Translations under genes and position numbers: made by a program | Assembly (NCBI GenBank): GCA_022826385.1 | Contig: JAJDUZ010000005.1 | Span: forward strand, 1-49,377 | Source: Silicimonas sp. | GTDB lineage: Bacteria > Pseudomonadota > Alphaproteobacteria > Rhodobacterales > Rhodobacteraceae | Reading direction: 5' to 3' | Length of the DNA stretch: 49,377 nt | Shown here: in pieces, positions 18,363 through 26,432 of the stretch | Layout of the letters: each line of letters starts with the position of its first letter | Numbering within the stretch: position 1 is the first letter of the stretch | The notes under the pieces: model-generated | What the model saw: only the letters and a program-made list of their open reading frames with translations | What the model was told of the DNA's origin: nothing | The model's database searches: none

Positions 18363-18707
18363 TTACGCTCCTTCATCAGCCAGGGACGCTTCCCCCCAAA
18401 GGCGCATTGCCTCCACCACGGGAAGGATCGACTGGCCTTTCGCCGTCAGCCCGTAGTCCACTCGCGGCGGTACAACCGGAAAGACAGTCCGCGAGATCAG
18501 GCCATCAGCCTCCAGCTCGCGCAATTGCTTGGTGAGCATCTGCTTGGTGATCCCCGGCACCGCGCGCTGCATCGCGCCGAACCGGTCGACGCCATTTGCC
18601 ACGCAAAACAGGATGACCGGCTTCCATTTGCCGCCGATCACGCTCAGGCAATGGGTCACGGGACAGCCTGCTGGGTCTGTATCCGGGGCCAAAGGTATGC
18701 TTTTCAT
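18363..18707 (-). CDS. HxlR family transcriptional regulator
   Basis: A 114-residue winged helix-turn-helix dimeric regulator (CLSVIGGKWKPVILF, RFGAMQRAVPGITKQMLTKQLRELEADGLI, VDYGLTAKG). Cys15 lies just before the wHTH, in the place used as a redox or electrophile sensor by several HxlR proteins; Cys20 and Cys35 are also present. It is convergent with a quinone reductase and divergent from a secreted APCDD1-like protein. A perfect inverted repeat 16 bases upstream of its start codon is a good candidate for its own operator. Confidence 0.92.
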   Translation of the reverse strand: MKSIPLAPDTDPAGCPVTHCLSVIGGKWKPVILFCVANGVDRFGAMQRAVPGITKQMLTKQLRELEADGLISRTVFPVVPPRVDYGLTAKGQSILPVVEAMRLWGEASLADEGA

Positions 18708-18722
18708 GACTATCTCTTTTTA

Positions 18723-18741
18723 TTATGACTAGTTGTCATAA
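18723..18741. promoter_or_regulatory. Inverted repeat upstream of hxlR, candidate operator
   Basis: TTATGAC (18723-18729) and GTCATAA (18735-18741) form a perfect 7-base inverted repeat around TAGTT, in the divergent region between the HxlR gene and the secreted-protein gene at 18792. Size and position fit autoregulation by a dimeric winged-helix protein and could control both genes. Confidence 0.55.
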
Positions 18742-18791
18742 CGAAAATTATGCGCAGATTGCAGAACCATCGTCAATGATGGAGCATTCCA

Positions 18792-19442
18792 ATGAACCTG
18801 AAAGCAATCCTCACCGCCAGCCTGCTGGCCTCACCTGCCGCCGCAGACACCAGCCTCGAAGGCCTGAAATCACGCATCGTCGGAACATGGACGTCGATCT
18901 CGTGCGAATTGCGGCCCACGCAAAACGCGGCAGACCCGACCAAGGCACCGACGCCCACCTACCTGACGCGCGACTTCACCTATGATGCCAATGACGGGTT
19001 CAGTGCCACGATCACCGTTTACGCCGATGCCGCCTGTGCCATTCCGGCGATCAGCTATGATTTCGCAGGTGATCTGGTCTGGCACGATGCCAATCCTGCG
19101 GCCGAGGGCGCTTGGAGCCAGGACTATGTTCTGAACAAGGCACTGGCGTTGACCGTGAAAGCCCCCCCGGTGGCCGAACAACTCAACCAGCTGCCAGAGG
19201 GCGCCTGTGGCGAGGGCCCGTTCGAGGTCGGACAGACGCGCGACATCCTTGGACAGCCATGCGCCCTTCTGAAGTTCGTCGAAGGCAGTGACTATGTCAT
19301 CGACCACGACTTCCTCTATGTCCGCGCAGACGCGCCGAACATGCTGTTCATGGGCGGCAAACATGTCGACGGCACCGGGTTCTACTATCCCGAGAACCGC
19401 CCGACGGTCGGCTTGCAGCAGCCCCTGATCAAGGTCGAGTAA
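18792..19442 (+). CDS. Secreted protein resembling the APCDD1 domain
   Basis: A 216-residue exported protein (signal peptide MNLKAILTASLLASPAAA, mature from about Asp19). From memory the mature part follows the layout of animal APCDD1 (a Wnt-inhibitory, lipid-binding beta-barrel ectodomain). GTWTSISCELRP..YLTRDFTY recalls its RCEVRPGPEFITRSY. The ADAACAIP segment recalls RCTNPTY, PVAEQLNQL recalls AVAEKLGQL, and GGKHVDGT..ENRP recalls the GDIHTD segment. Cysteines at 38, 82, 139 and 157 fall in comparable places. The likely role is binding a lipid or hydrophobic ligand in the periplasm; this is inference. GGAG precedes the ATG. Divergent from hxlR. Confidence 0.65.
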   Translation: MNLKAILTASLLASPAAADTSLEGLKSRIVGTWTSISCELRPTQNAADPTKAPTPTYLTRDFTYDANDGFSATITVYADAACAIPAISYDFAGDLVWHDANPAAEGAWSQDYVLNKALALTVKAPPVAEQLNQLPEGACGEGPFEVGQTRDILGQPCALLKFVEGSDYVIDHDFLYVRADAPNMLFMGGKHVDGTGFYYPENRPTVGLQQPLIKVE

Positions 19443-19455
19443 CGCGGCGGCGCAA

Positions 19456-20952
19456 TCAGTCCGGGACGGTGAAAATCTGTCCCGGATAGATCAGGTCAGG
19501 ATCCCGGATACGGTCCACATTGGCGTTGAACACCCGCACATAAAGGAACCCGTCTCCGTATTTCTCGTCTGCGATTCCCCAAAGCGTATTGCCCGGCTGC
19601 ACAGTAATCAGCGAGACAGGCGCCACCTCGGTGCTGGTTGCGCGCTGCTCTTCGTCCAGCGCCTGAATGGCTTCAACCGCTTCGCGCCGGAAGGGCGTTT
19701 CGGCACGCGAAATCACCGTGCCTTCGGCGTCAACCTCATCGACGCGCAGCGTATAGGTGCCGGTGTCGACATCCGGCAGATCCACGCGCCATTGCCCGCT
19801 GTCTTCGATACCGGTTGCCACCAATGGCTGATTGTTCAGGTAAACTTGGACCCGCGAACTGCCGACCGCACGGCCCGACAAGGCAACCTCGCCGGTCGCA
19901 TCATAGGTGATCGCATCAATCGACACGTTGCTCATGGCCTCGGGTTGGTCGCCCGAAGACTGGACAACGCGAACGCCATCATCGTCGGCCACAAGCACGG
20001 TCGGCCGGACCGGTTGCTCGGTCGTTTCTTCGACCAGAACAGGCTCAGGTTCAGTCGTCTCGACGGTCGCAGGCGCGTCGATATCCGCCTCGCCCGTTTC
20101 CTCGGGCGTCTCAAGGGCGACCTCGGGCACGTCGGCGGGTTCCGTATCGAGAGACGCAATGCTGTCGCCGGTTTCCTCGTCGGGCGCTTCGACACCGGAC
20201 GCCTCGGCTGTCTCGGTTTCGTCGGACGTCGGCAAAGACGCGGTCTCGGGCGCAGCCGGTTGCGGCGGCGCTACGGCAACGGGCACATCCGGCACCGGTC
20301 CAAGGATCACGGAAGACCCGGTTTCACGTGTGGTTCCGTCTTCCAGCGTCTCGACAATCGACAACGAGCGCGGGGCACCCGAAGGGCCAAGATCCGCAAA
20401 CAGGAAGAAACTGCCGGTCGCATCCGTGTCCGAAGCCGCCACCTCTTCCCCGTTCATGGTGACCGAGATCCGCGACCGGGGCGTCGCACGCCCGGCAAAC
20501 ATGGCCGAGCCACCGGGCTCGACCCGAATGATGTCGAACTCGGCCGTCGAGGTCTCTTCTGCCTCGGCTTCCGGTTCTGGCGTTTCGGTCGCAGCGGCGG
20601 TGTCTTCGGGCGTGGTTTCGGTGTCGGCTTCGGGCGCTGTGCCGTCCGCGACGTCCGTTTCCTCGGCCTCGGCCTCTGTAACCACGGGTGCCTCAGGCTC
20701 GGTTTCCGGCGCAACCCCAGCAACGTCTTCTTCGGCCTCGGGCGCACCGGTCGTCTCTGCCGTGGCAGCGGTGTCGCCCGCAGTCGCTTCCGTCGTTTCC
20801 TCAACTGTGGCCGTCTCTTCAGCCGAAGGCGCAACCGGCGCCGTGGCAACGCCTACATCGCCCGTCTCGGTGCCGCGCTGCAGATACCAGCCGACAAGAC
20901 CAGCCGCCCCCACAGCGGCAACGGTCAGAATTCCTCTCATATACGGCGTCAC
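19456..20952 (-). CDS. LysM domain protein with long acidic linker
   Basis: A 498-residue envelope protein: an N-terminal membrane anchor or uncleaved signal (residues 5-24), a low-complexity region very rich in Glu, Thr, Ala and Pro (about 30-140), a beta-rich domain (about 143-230), a second acidic spacer, another beta-rich domain (about 345-420) and a C-terminal LysM module (about 450-497, [20 protein letters not shown] ... [10 protein letters not shown]). LysM binds peptidoglycan, so the protein may span from inner membrane to cell wall. The function is otherwise unknown. An alternative start is the ATG four codons in. Convergent with the APCDD1-like gene, 13 bases apart. Confidence 0.88.
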   Translation of the reverse strand: MTPYMRGILTVAAVGAAGLVGWYLQRGTETGDVGVATAPVAPSAEETATVEETTEATAGDTAATAETTGAPEAEEDVAGVAPETEPEAPVVTEAEAEETDVADGTAPEADTETTPEDTAAATETPEPEAEAEETSTAEFDIIRVEPGGSAMFAGRATPRSRISVTMNGEEVAASDTDATGSFFLFADLGPSGAPRSLSIVETLEDGTTRETGSSVILGPVPDVPVAVAPPQPAAPETASLPTSDETETAEASGVEAPDEETGDSIASLDTEPADVPEVALETPEETGEADIDAPATVETTEPEPVLVEETTEQPVRPTVLVADDDGVRVVQSSGDQPEAMSNVSIDAITYDATGEVALSGRAVGSSRVQVYLNNQPLVATGIEDSGQWRVDLPDVDTGTYTLRVDEVDAEGTVISRAETPFRREAVEAIQALDEEQRATSTEVAPVSLITVQPGNTLWGIADEKYGDGFLYVRVFNANVDRIRDPDLIYPGQIFTVPD

Positions 20953-21077
20953 GGCGCGGCCTCTCCCCAGATCAGGACCTTTTTCTCTTGGTTGCGCATT
21001 TCGTCCCGAAGCACAACTTGCCGGACCATATCAACACCGCTAACAGGGGTCAAAACACCATTCCCTCGGAGTTTTCC

Positions 21078-21632
21078 ATGTCCCAGCCCCTGTCTCTTTG
21101 CGTCTATTGCGGCTCGCGCAGCGGTGCGGACCCGGCCTATGAGGCCGCCGCCCGCGCCCTTGGCGAGGCGATTGCGCAAAACGGATGGCGTCTGGTCTTC
21201 GGGGCGGGCGATGTCGGGATCATGGGCGCGGTGGCCGACGCGGCGATGTCCAGCGGCGCCCGGACACTCGGGGTCATTCCGACACACCTTGTCTCGCGCG
21301 AGGCGCCCGAAGGACGTGTCACCGAACGCATCATCACCGAGACCATGCATGAACGAAAGAAGGTGATGTTCATGAACGCGGATGCCGTGGCCGTGCTGCC
21401 GGGGGGTGCCGGATCGCTGGACGAATTCTTCGAGGTGCTGACCTGGGCCCAGCTCGGCCTTCACGACAAACCGATCTATCTCGTTGATATCGAGGGCTAT
21501 TGGTCGCCGCTCGTGACCCTGATCGATCACCTGATCGAACAAGGCTTCGCAGACAAGTCGCTGAACGGGCTTTTCGAAACGGTCGCGACCGTGGACGAAA
21601 TGGTCATGGGCCTCGCAACTCGACAAGGGTGA
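21078..21632 (+). CDS. LOG family protein (nucleoside monophosphate phosphoribohydrolase)
   Basis: A 184-residue Rossmann-like protein of the LOG/TIGR00730 family. Members cleave the N-glycosidic bond of cytokinin riboside monophosphates or AMP-like nucleotides. The family motif PGGxGTxxE is present as PGGAGSLDEFFE (Thr replaced by Ser), with FGAGDVGIMGAVA and ETMHERKKVMF. A longer open frame reaches back over the LysM gene, but GGAG eight bases ahead of the ATG at 21078 and the family N-terminus (LCVYCGSRSG) settle the start. Its last 29 bases overlap the convergent metallophosphoesterase gene. Confidence 0.92.
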   Translation: MSQPLSLCVYCGSRSGADPAYEAAARALGEAIAQNGWRLVFGAGDVGIMGAVADAAMSSGARTLGVIPTHLVSREAPEGRVTERIITETMHERKKVMFMNADAVAVLPGGAGSLDEFFEVLTWAQLGLHDKPIYLVDIEGYWSPLVTLIDHLIEQGFADKSLNGLFETVATVDEMVMGLATRQG

Positions 21633-22449
21633 TCTCGGGGACAATGCCGATCCGAAAGGGGATCGTGCTGCAGCCCAAACCACCCGAGACGATCAGATTG
21701 CGGGCCCCATCGCGGAAGTGGCCATAGTCGTACCGCGTCCCGTAGGCCGAAGGCGCATAAAGCGCCCGACCAAACGGCCTGATCTGACCGGCATGCATAT
21801 GCCCCGACAGGGTCAGCACAACACGATCATCGGTAAGTTCAGCGAAAATGTCCGGCTCGTGCGCCATCAGGATGATTGGGTCGTCCCCCGGGGCCGCATC
21901 CAGCGTCGCGGCCAGATCATGGGTGCCAAGGCCGCGCGACGGGCCACGCGGGCCCTGAAACGCCCGTTGCGACCCAAGTCCCGCCAACCAGAAATCCGCG
22001 CCTTGGGGGCGCAACGCCGTGTTGTGCAGAACAGGAAAGCCCACCTCGTCCAGATAGGCCATCGCGGCCACCGGACCGTCAGGTCGACGCCATGCCTCGG
22101 CGTCATCATTCCAGTCGTGGTTGCCCAGAACGGAATACGTCCCCAAAGGCGCCGAAAGCCCCGCCAGTGAAGCGGCTCCATGCGCCACATTCGCTTCACG
22201 TGCCGCCGTTGACAGCCCGTCTGCAAGATCGCCAAGAAACAGGACAAGATCGGGGGACACCGCAGACAAGCGCCGTTTTGCCTGCGTCACCATGCGCGGC
22301 GTCACAGGCCTGAACCCCCAATGCAGGTCCGAGAGAATACCGATCCTCAGCGGCTCTCGCGGCGCCCAGGCCGGGCTCTCGATCAACCAATGCTGCACAC
22401 GAAACCGCAGGTTCGGCGCAAGAATGCCCCGTCCGATGGGCCCGCGCAT
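21604..22449 (-). CDS. Metallophosphoesterase (calcineurin-like fold)
   Basis: A 281-residue phosphoesterase of the YkuE/YaeI-like type. Di-metal ligands are visible: LSDLHWG, LFLGDLADG, VLGNHDW, MAHEPD and LSGHMHAGQ. YaeI-like members act on lipid-linked or sugar phosphates at the membrane, but the substrate here is unknown. In-frame ATGs lie at 22515, 22500 and 22482, the upstream ones falling inside the hairpin and the conserved GCGTATTTT... block that follow sodB. GGAAGG eight bases before the ATG at 22449 makes that the preferred start. Its 3' end overlaps the LOG gene tail to tail. Confidence 0.85.
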   Translation of the reverse strand: MRGPIGRGILAPNLRFRVQHWLIESPAWAPREPLRIGILSDLHWGFRPVTPRMVTQAKRRLSAVSPDLVLFLGDLADGLSTAAREANVAHGAASLAGLSAPLGTYSVLGNHDWNDDAEAWRRPDGPVAAMAYLDEVGFPVLHNTALRPQGADFWLAGLGSQRAFQGPRGPSRGLGTHDLAATLDAAPGDDPIILMAHEPDIFAELTDDRVVLTLSGHMHAGQIRPFGRALYAPSAYGTRYDYGHFRDGARNLIVSGGLGCSTIPFRIGIVPEITLVELRGP

Positions 22450-22475
22450 CAAACGGGCCTTCCAGCGCGCTGGCC

Positions 22476-22500
22476 GCTTCATCTCTTCAAAAATACGCAT
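22476..22500 (-). repeat. Conserved 3'-end block, copy A (after sodB)
   Basis: Reverse-strand reading begins ATGCGTATTTTTGAAGAGAT and continues GAAGC. It is nearly identical to copy B (28506-28530) and similar to copy C (36678-36702). It directly follows the 12-bp hairpin at 22502-22528 and lies 58 bases after the sodB stop codon in the sense direction, so the TATTTTT may serve as the T-run of a terminator. Confidence 0.7.
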
Positions 22501-22501
22501 A

Positions 22502-22547
22502 CGCGCGCGAAGCAAAGCTTCGCGCGCGCCGCGATCGGCAAAGCCGA
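22502..22547. terminator. Two hairpins downstream of sodB
   Basis: On the reverse strand, after the sodB stop, a 5-bp hairpin (22535-22547) is followed by a perfect 12-bp hairpin (22502-22513 with 22517-22528). Both have three-base loops (TTT as read from sodB). The larger one leads straight into GTATTTTT, making it a plausible intrinsic terminator of sodB. Confidence 0.65.
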
Positions 22548-22557
22548 GCGCAAATCC

Positions 22558-23157
22558 TTACAGACGGCTGGCGACGTTTTCCCAGTTCACCAGGTTGTCG
22601 AGGAAGTTCGAAAGGTAAGCAGGACGCTTGTTCCGGAAGTCGATGTAATAGGAATGTTCCCAGACATCGCAACCCAGCAAAGCAGTCTGACCGAAGCAGA
22701 GCGGGTTCACACCGTTTTCCGTCTTGGTGACCGCAAGGCCGCCCTCGGCGGTCTTGACCAGCCAGGCCCAGCCCGAGCCGAACTGACCGGCACCCGCTGC
22801 CGAGAACTCGGACTTGAAGGCATCAACCGAGCCGAAGCTCTCGTTGATCGCGGCTTCCAGCTCGCCCGGCATCGCATAGTCGCCCGGCCCCATCATTTCC
22901 CAGAACTGGTTGTGGTTCCAAAGCTGGCTGATGTTGTTGAAGATGCCGTTCTGCGCGACAGCGGACGCGTCATAGGTGCCGACGATGATCTCTTCCATCG
23001 ACTTGCCGTCCCATTCGGTGCCGGCGATCAGCTTGTTGCCGTTGTCGACATAGGCCTTGTGGTGCAGGTCGTGGTGAAACTCCAGCGTCTCAGCGCTCAT
23101 GCCTTTGCCGGCAAGTGCGTCATGGGCGTAAGGCAGGTCGGGAAGATCGAAAGCCAT
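22558..23157 (-). CDS. sodB: Superoxide dismutase, Fe/Mn family
   Basis: A 199-residue cytoplasmic superoxide dismutase, the usual length for bacterial FeSOD. Metal ligands are in their normal contexts: an N-terminal His in FHHDLHHKAYVD, a second in LWNHNQFWEMM, and the C-terminal Asp/His in DVWEHSYYIDFRNKRP. AAGAGGGACC precedes the ATG. No signal peptide. Fe against Mn preference is not certain from sequence, but length and neighbouring residues favour iron. The intergenic region upstream, shared with a divergent SDR gene, carries a twin-hairpin element. Confidence 0.95.
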   Translation of the reverse strand: MAFDLPDLPYAHDALAGKGMSAETLEFHHDLHHKAYVDNGNKLIAGTEWDGKSMEEIIVGTYDASAVAQNGIFNNISQLWNHNQFWEMMGPGDYAMPGELEAAINESFGSVDAFKSEFSAAGAGQFGSGWAWLVKTAEGGLAVTKTENGVNPLCFGQTALLGCDVWEHSYYIDFRNKRPAYLSNFLDNLVNWENVASRL

Positions 23158-23230
23158 GGATGGGGTCCCTCTTGGTGTTGAAACTCCCGCCTTACCTGAG
23201 GCCCGGATGCGTCCGGGTCAAGCTTGGGCG

Positions 23231-23274
23231 CGGAAAATTCGAATTTTCCGGCCAAAATTCTTCCAAGAATTTTG
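23231..23274 (+). other. Twin-hairpin element, copy 1
   Basis: A perfect 20-base palindrome CGGAAAATTCGAATTTTCCG (23231-23250), then GC, then a second palindrome CAAAATTCTT/AAGAATTTTG (23253-23262 with 23265-23274) with a 2-base centre, followed by ACACCCGCCCG. It lies between divergent sodB and SDR, 49 bases before the SDR start. Copies 2-4 share this architecture but not the stem sequences. Confidence 0.75.
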
Positions 23275-23322
23275 ACACCCGCCCGCGGGACAGGCATCAA
23301 TCTGCCAAATTGGGGGGATCAC

Positions 23323-24024
23323 ATGAAACATGCGCTCATCACCGGCGGCACCGGCGGCATCGGCGCCGGCGTGTCCGAAGCTCTGGTCGCACGAGGCTGG
23401 CGCGTGACCGCCACCGGGGCAACCGAGGCAGAGGTCGCCGCCGTCTCACCTGTGGAAAACGTGCGCGCTGTCCAAATGGACGTGACCGACAGCGACAGCA
23501 TTCAATCTGTATTGGACGGGGTCGAAAGGCTGGATGGCCTCGTCAACTGCGCAGGCATCCTTCGCAAGATCGACGAGTACGACATCGAGACATTTGCCAA
23601 GGTCGTCGACGTCAACCTGACGGGCACGATGCGCTGCTGCCTTGCCGCCCATGCCCTGCTGGCCAAGACCAAGGGCGCCATCGTCAACACCGGCTCGATG
23701 TATTCCTATTTCGGCGGCCCTCACGCGCCCGCCTATACCGCGTCGAAAGGGGCCGTCACCCAACTGACCAAGGCGCTTGCTGGCAAATGGGGGCCGGAGG
23801 GCGTCCGCGTCAACGCGATCACACCCGGCTGGATCGAAACCCCGATGACCGAAGCCATAAGGGGCGACGGCGACCGCGAACCCCCGATCATGGCCCGCAC
23901 GCCCCTGGGCCGCTGGGGTCTACCATCCGAAGTCGGCGCGCTTGTGGCGTGGCTCTTGTCGGACGAGGCCAGTTTCATCACCGGTGCGGTCTATCCTATC
24001 GATGGCGGCTATTCTGCGATGTGA
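23323..24024 (+). CDS. SDR family oxidoreductase
   Basis: A 233-residue classical short-chain dehydrogenase/reductase. It has the NAD(P)-binding TGGTGGIGAG near the N-terminus, NCAGIL, the catalytic serine in NTGSMYSYFG, Tyr138 and Lys142 in YTASK, and the C-terminal ITGAVYPIDGGYSAM. The substrate is not deducible. An open frame reaches back 33 codons, but GGGGGG just ahead of the ATG at 23323 fits the family start. It may once have formed an operon with the cupin at 26433; the two are now separated by an AT-richer two-gene block. Confidence 0.92.
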   Translation: MKHALITGGTGGIGAGVSEALVARGWRVTATGATEAEVAAVSPVENVRAVQMDVTDSDSIQSVLDGVERLDGLVNCAGILRKIDEYDIETFAKVVDVNLTGTMRCCLAAHALLAKTKGAIVNTGSMYSYFGGPHAPAYTASKGAVTQLTKALAGKWGPEGVRVNAITPGWIETPMTEAIRGDGDREPPIMARTPLGRWGLPSEVGALVAWLLSDEASFITGAVYPIDGGYSAM

Positions 24025-24318
24025 ACGTCGAATGGGCGTTGTCTTCCGCGCGCCCGAAACAGGTACGCCGTAACGTCATCTCGCCAGATGCAACAATCCT
24101 CATCCATCTGAACTTTGTCGTCAGGCTGACTTGCTCCGGTGGCGAAATTTGACTAGCTCACAAGGCACCTTGATGGCGACATGGCTGAAATCTGGTCGAA
24201 AAACATACCTGTTTCCAAACACGGCCGTGTTGATCTGGGAAGCTAGGCTGTGAGAGAGCACGGCTGTCAACGTACGAGCGGGTCGGGATCAAGACCCAGA
24301 GAGTTGTGAGCAAGGACC
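24025..24318. other. Intergenic left flank of the AT-richer block
   Basis: About 290 bases with lower GC than the SDR gene before it. I see no gene, no clear terminator and no direct repeat matching the right flank near 26284-26432. It presumably carries the promoter for the two genes that follow. Confidence 0.35.
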
Positions 24319-25602
24319 GTGAGAGAGACCGTCACATCTCCCGACGATGACACGCTTCGCCCACCGTTGGACTTGCGCCAGTGTCTTTTCATTGTTTGGC
24401 ACGATGCCCTTGGTCTGGTCGACAAAATCAGAGCCGATCTGACCTCCGAGTTTGCCGTGCTTGCCGATGTTCGGATCCATTGGTCCGACGCGCTTTCCAG
24501 CCAGAATATGGATCGCCTGTACCGCCAGGCGTTGACCTATGACAGCCACGAAAAGCCAAAGTCCGAGAAGATCACCAAGCCGGAGTTTCATCTCTTCTAT
24601 GTCGAGACAAACAGTGTCGATGAAGCGTTGCATGCCTCGGCCACCGGAGAGATCGAGCGCATTCATCGAACATTCGCGGAAAAGAAGGCAGAGTATCGGA
24701 ACTGGTCGCTGAATGCAGGGAATGCGTTCCCCTACCTCATCCATTGCGCCGCGCAGATCGACGAGTTGCGGCTTCAAACCGCCCTATTGCTTGGACCTGA
24801 CGCGGCCCGGGCGCTTTGGCGGGGCGAGCGATATGAAAGCGACTGCCTGAAGCAAGATGTGGCCGGAGCCGCCGGTTGGCGCTCGCTTGGCGACGCGTTT
24901 TACATGCTTGATACCTGTATTGACTGGTGTGTCTTGCGGGGGTGGGAAGGTCTGCCCGAGACCTTCACCGCAAACGACCTGGACATACTTGTTGCCGACA
25001 ATAGGCGCGCGGCCAGCGCCTTGGGCTTGCGGTTCAGCGACCAGCAACGAACGACCCTGCGAAGCGGAAAGCTGAACCTTGTTGATGAAGAAATATCCGT
25101 CGACTTGCACTGGGTCGGGGACGGCTATCTGGATGCGGTCTGGGAACGCGCGATACTTGACAGAAGAATAAGGCCCGACGGAGTTTTTCGGCCGAACTCT
25201 GAGCATGCATTCTTCAGTATGATCTATTCCGAGTACGTCAACCGACCGAAAGAACGAGAAAGCAAAGTTCAAAGGATCAGGCGCATCGGGGATGAAATTG
25301 CGCATACCGGCTGGATCAACGAAGCGCTTTTCAGTGACCGGCAGAGCGTCCTCAAGATGTTGTCTGGCTATATGAAAGTGTCCGGGTATGTTTGGACCCC
25401 TCCAGTGGTTGAGAGATACCGTCAACCGAAGGACGCCGTGTCCATGTTGCCGGGCGCCCATAACAGTCTCGGTAGCAGGAAGTGGTGGAGCCCGATCGCG
25501 ATCGCAAAACGTGTGGCGCGCCTCATCATTCCCGCGCGCCTGCGAAGGAAGCTATCCGGCCCGATCAAGAGTGTTTATCGGCGCGCCAGACGTTGGATCT
25601 GA
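24319..25602 (+). CDS. Nucleotidyltransferase-fold protein of polysaccharide-locus type
   Basis: A 427-residue protein I cannot name firmly. Residues about 215-300 look like a nucleotidyltransferase fold (VLRGWEGLPETFTANDLDIL, with D220 and D222 as the hDhDh pair, then LHWVGDGYLDAVWERAIL), as in proteins found in capsule or LPS loci. The N-terminal 160 residues, with YRNWSLNAGNAFPYLIH..LLLG, recall the N-terminal part of that same group. The C-terminus is basic. The start is a GTG preceded by AAGGAC; no in-frame ATG is close. Codon use and base composition differ from the flanking genes, suggesting transfer. It is followed by the RibK-like gene, probably in one transcript. Confidence 0.6.
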   Translation: MRETVTSPDDDTLRPPLDLRQCLFIVWHDALGLVDKIRADLTSEFAVLADVRIHWSDALSSQNMDRLYRQALTYDSHEKPKSEKITKPEFHLFYVETNSVDEALHASATGEIERIHRTFAEKKAEYRNWSLNAGNAFPYLIHCAAQIDELRLQTALLLGPDAARALWRGERYESDCLKQDVAGAAGWRSLGDAFYMLDTCIDWCVLRGWEGLPETFTANDLDILVADNRRAASALGLRFSDQQRTTLRSGKLNLVDEEISVDLHWVGDGYLDAVWERAILDRRIRPDGVFRPNSEHAFFSMIYSEYVNRPKERESKVQRIRRIGDEIAHTGWINEALFSDRQSVLKMLSGYMKVSGYVWTPPVVERYRQPKDAVSMLPGAHNSLGSRKWWSPIAIAKRVARLIIPARLRRKLSGPIKSVYRRARRWI

Positions 25603-25701
25603 TGGGAATGCTTCCGAACGGATCCATTGCGTTTTTCGCTCCAAAGCCCAGCCGCAGGCGTCGTGTTGGCGCGAGACGGAAAGAGCTGTAAAGCATCGGG
25701 C

Positions 25702-26283
25702 ATGACAGACGAGCGCATAACGATCGTAGGAGAGGTTTGCTCGGGAAACGGCAAAGCGGCTCGACACATGGCGGACGAAGCCGAGAGTTTCGCGGTCGAC
25801 ACTGGGCAAGAATTCGTCCCCGGATCCCTCAATCTTCGTCTAAGAAATTTGCAATATCTCGATGAAGGCGCCACCACGTCGCAGTCCGAGATGCGTCTGC
25901 TCTGGCCCGCAGACTTTCGTGGAACGACCGTATGGTTGTATCGCTACAGGCATGCGCCCCTTCACTCGATTGAGGTCCTCTCGACGGTTCATTTGCGAAC
26001 CGAGTTCAACCTCAACGATGGTGAAGCGCTTTCCATTACCGTTCCCAGCCATTTCGTTCTTGGTATCTCAATGCGCCGAAGACTGGCTTGGCTGTTGGTT
26101 TGGCTCGGTCGCGAAAATTGGATTTATCAGCCAGAAAAGCGGAAATACTACGAACTGGTACGGCAGCTCTCGATTGACCTTGGGGCGACACAGGCGCCCG
26201 TGGAACCGTCCGTGCTGCGCGCGCTCGCGCGTCCTTTCAAAACTCTCTTCCGCAAACTGGTATCGATTGGTCGTGGCGGCTGA
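25702..26283 (+). CDS. RibK-like protein (CTP-dependent riboflavin kinase fold, DUF120)
   Basis: A 193-residue protein. Residues 5-115 resemble archaeal CTP-dependent riboflavin kinase (MJ0056, DUF120): ITIVGEVCSGNGKA (about 6-19), then PGSLNLRL (40-47), whose family form GTLN binds the metal and nucleotide, then SIEVLSTVHLRTEFNLNDGE (89-108), close to the family's closing IISPxxLRxxxxLxDGD. The C-terminal 75 residues, basic and aromatic (RRRLAWLLVWLGRENW), have no counterpart I know. DUF120 is mainly archaeal, so a bacterial copy beside a nucleotidyltransferase-like gene is unusual. It could phosphorylate a sugar or flavin with CTP; this is inference. The start at 25702 is preferred over 25627 because the domain begins there. 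Confidence 0.65.
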   Translation: MTDERITIVGEVCSGNGKAARHMADEAESFAVDTGQEFVPGSLNLRLRNLQYLDEGATTSQSEMRLLWPADFRGTTVWLYRYRHAPLHSIEVLSTVHLRTEFNLNDGEALSITVPSHFVLGISMRRRLAWLLVWLGRENWIYQPEKRKYYELVRQLSIDLGATQAPVEPSVLRALARPFKTLFRKLVSIGRGG

Positions 26284-26432
26284 GCTCGACCTTGCTGGTC
26301 ACAGCGACGCCGACATCCCCTCGATGAGGCGCGCCTAAGGTCGCAGAATCCCGGCAGCCAGACCAAAAAACGCGATACGACCTGCGCAAAACCGGCTATC
26401 CTCACAGGAACACAGCACGAGGGAGCCAGAAC

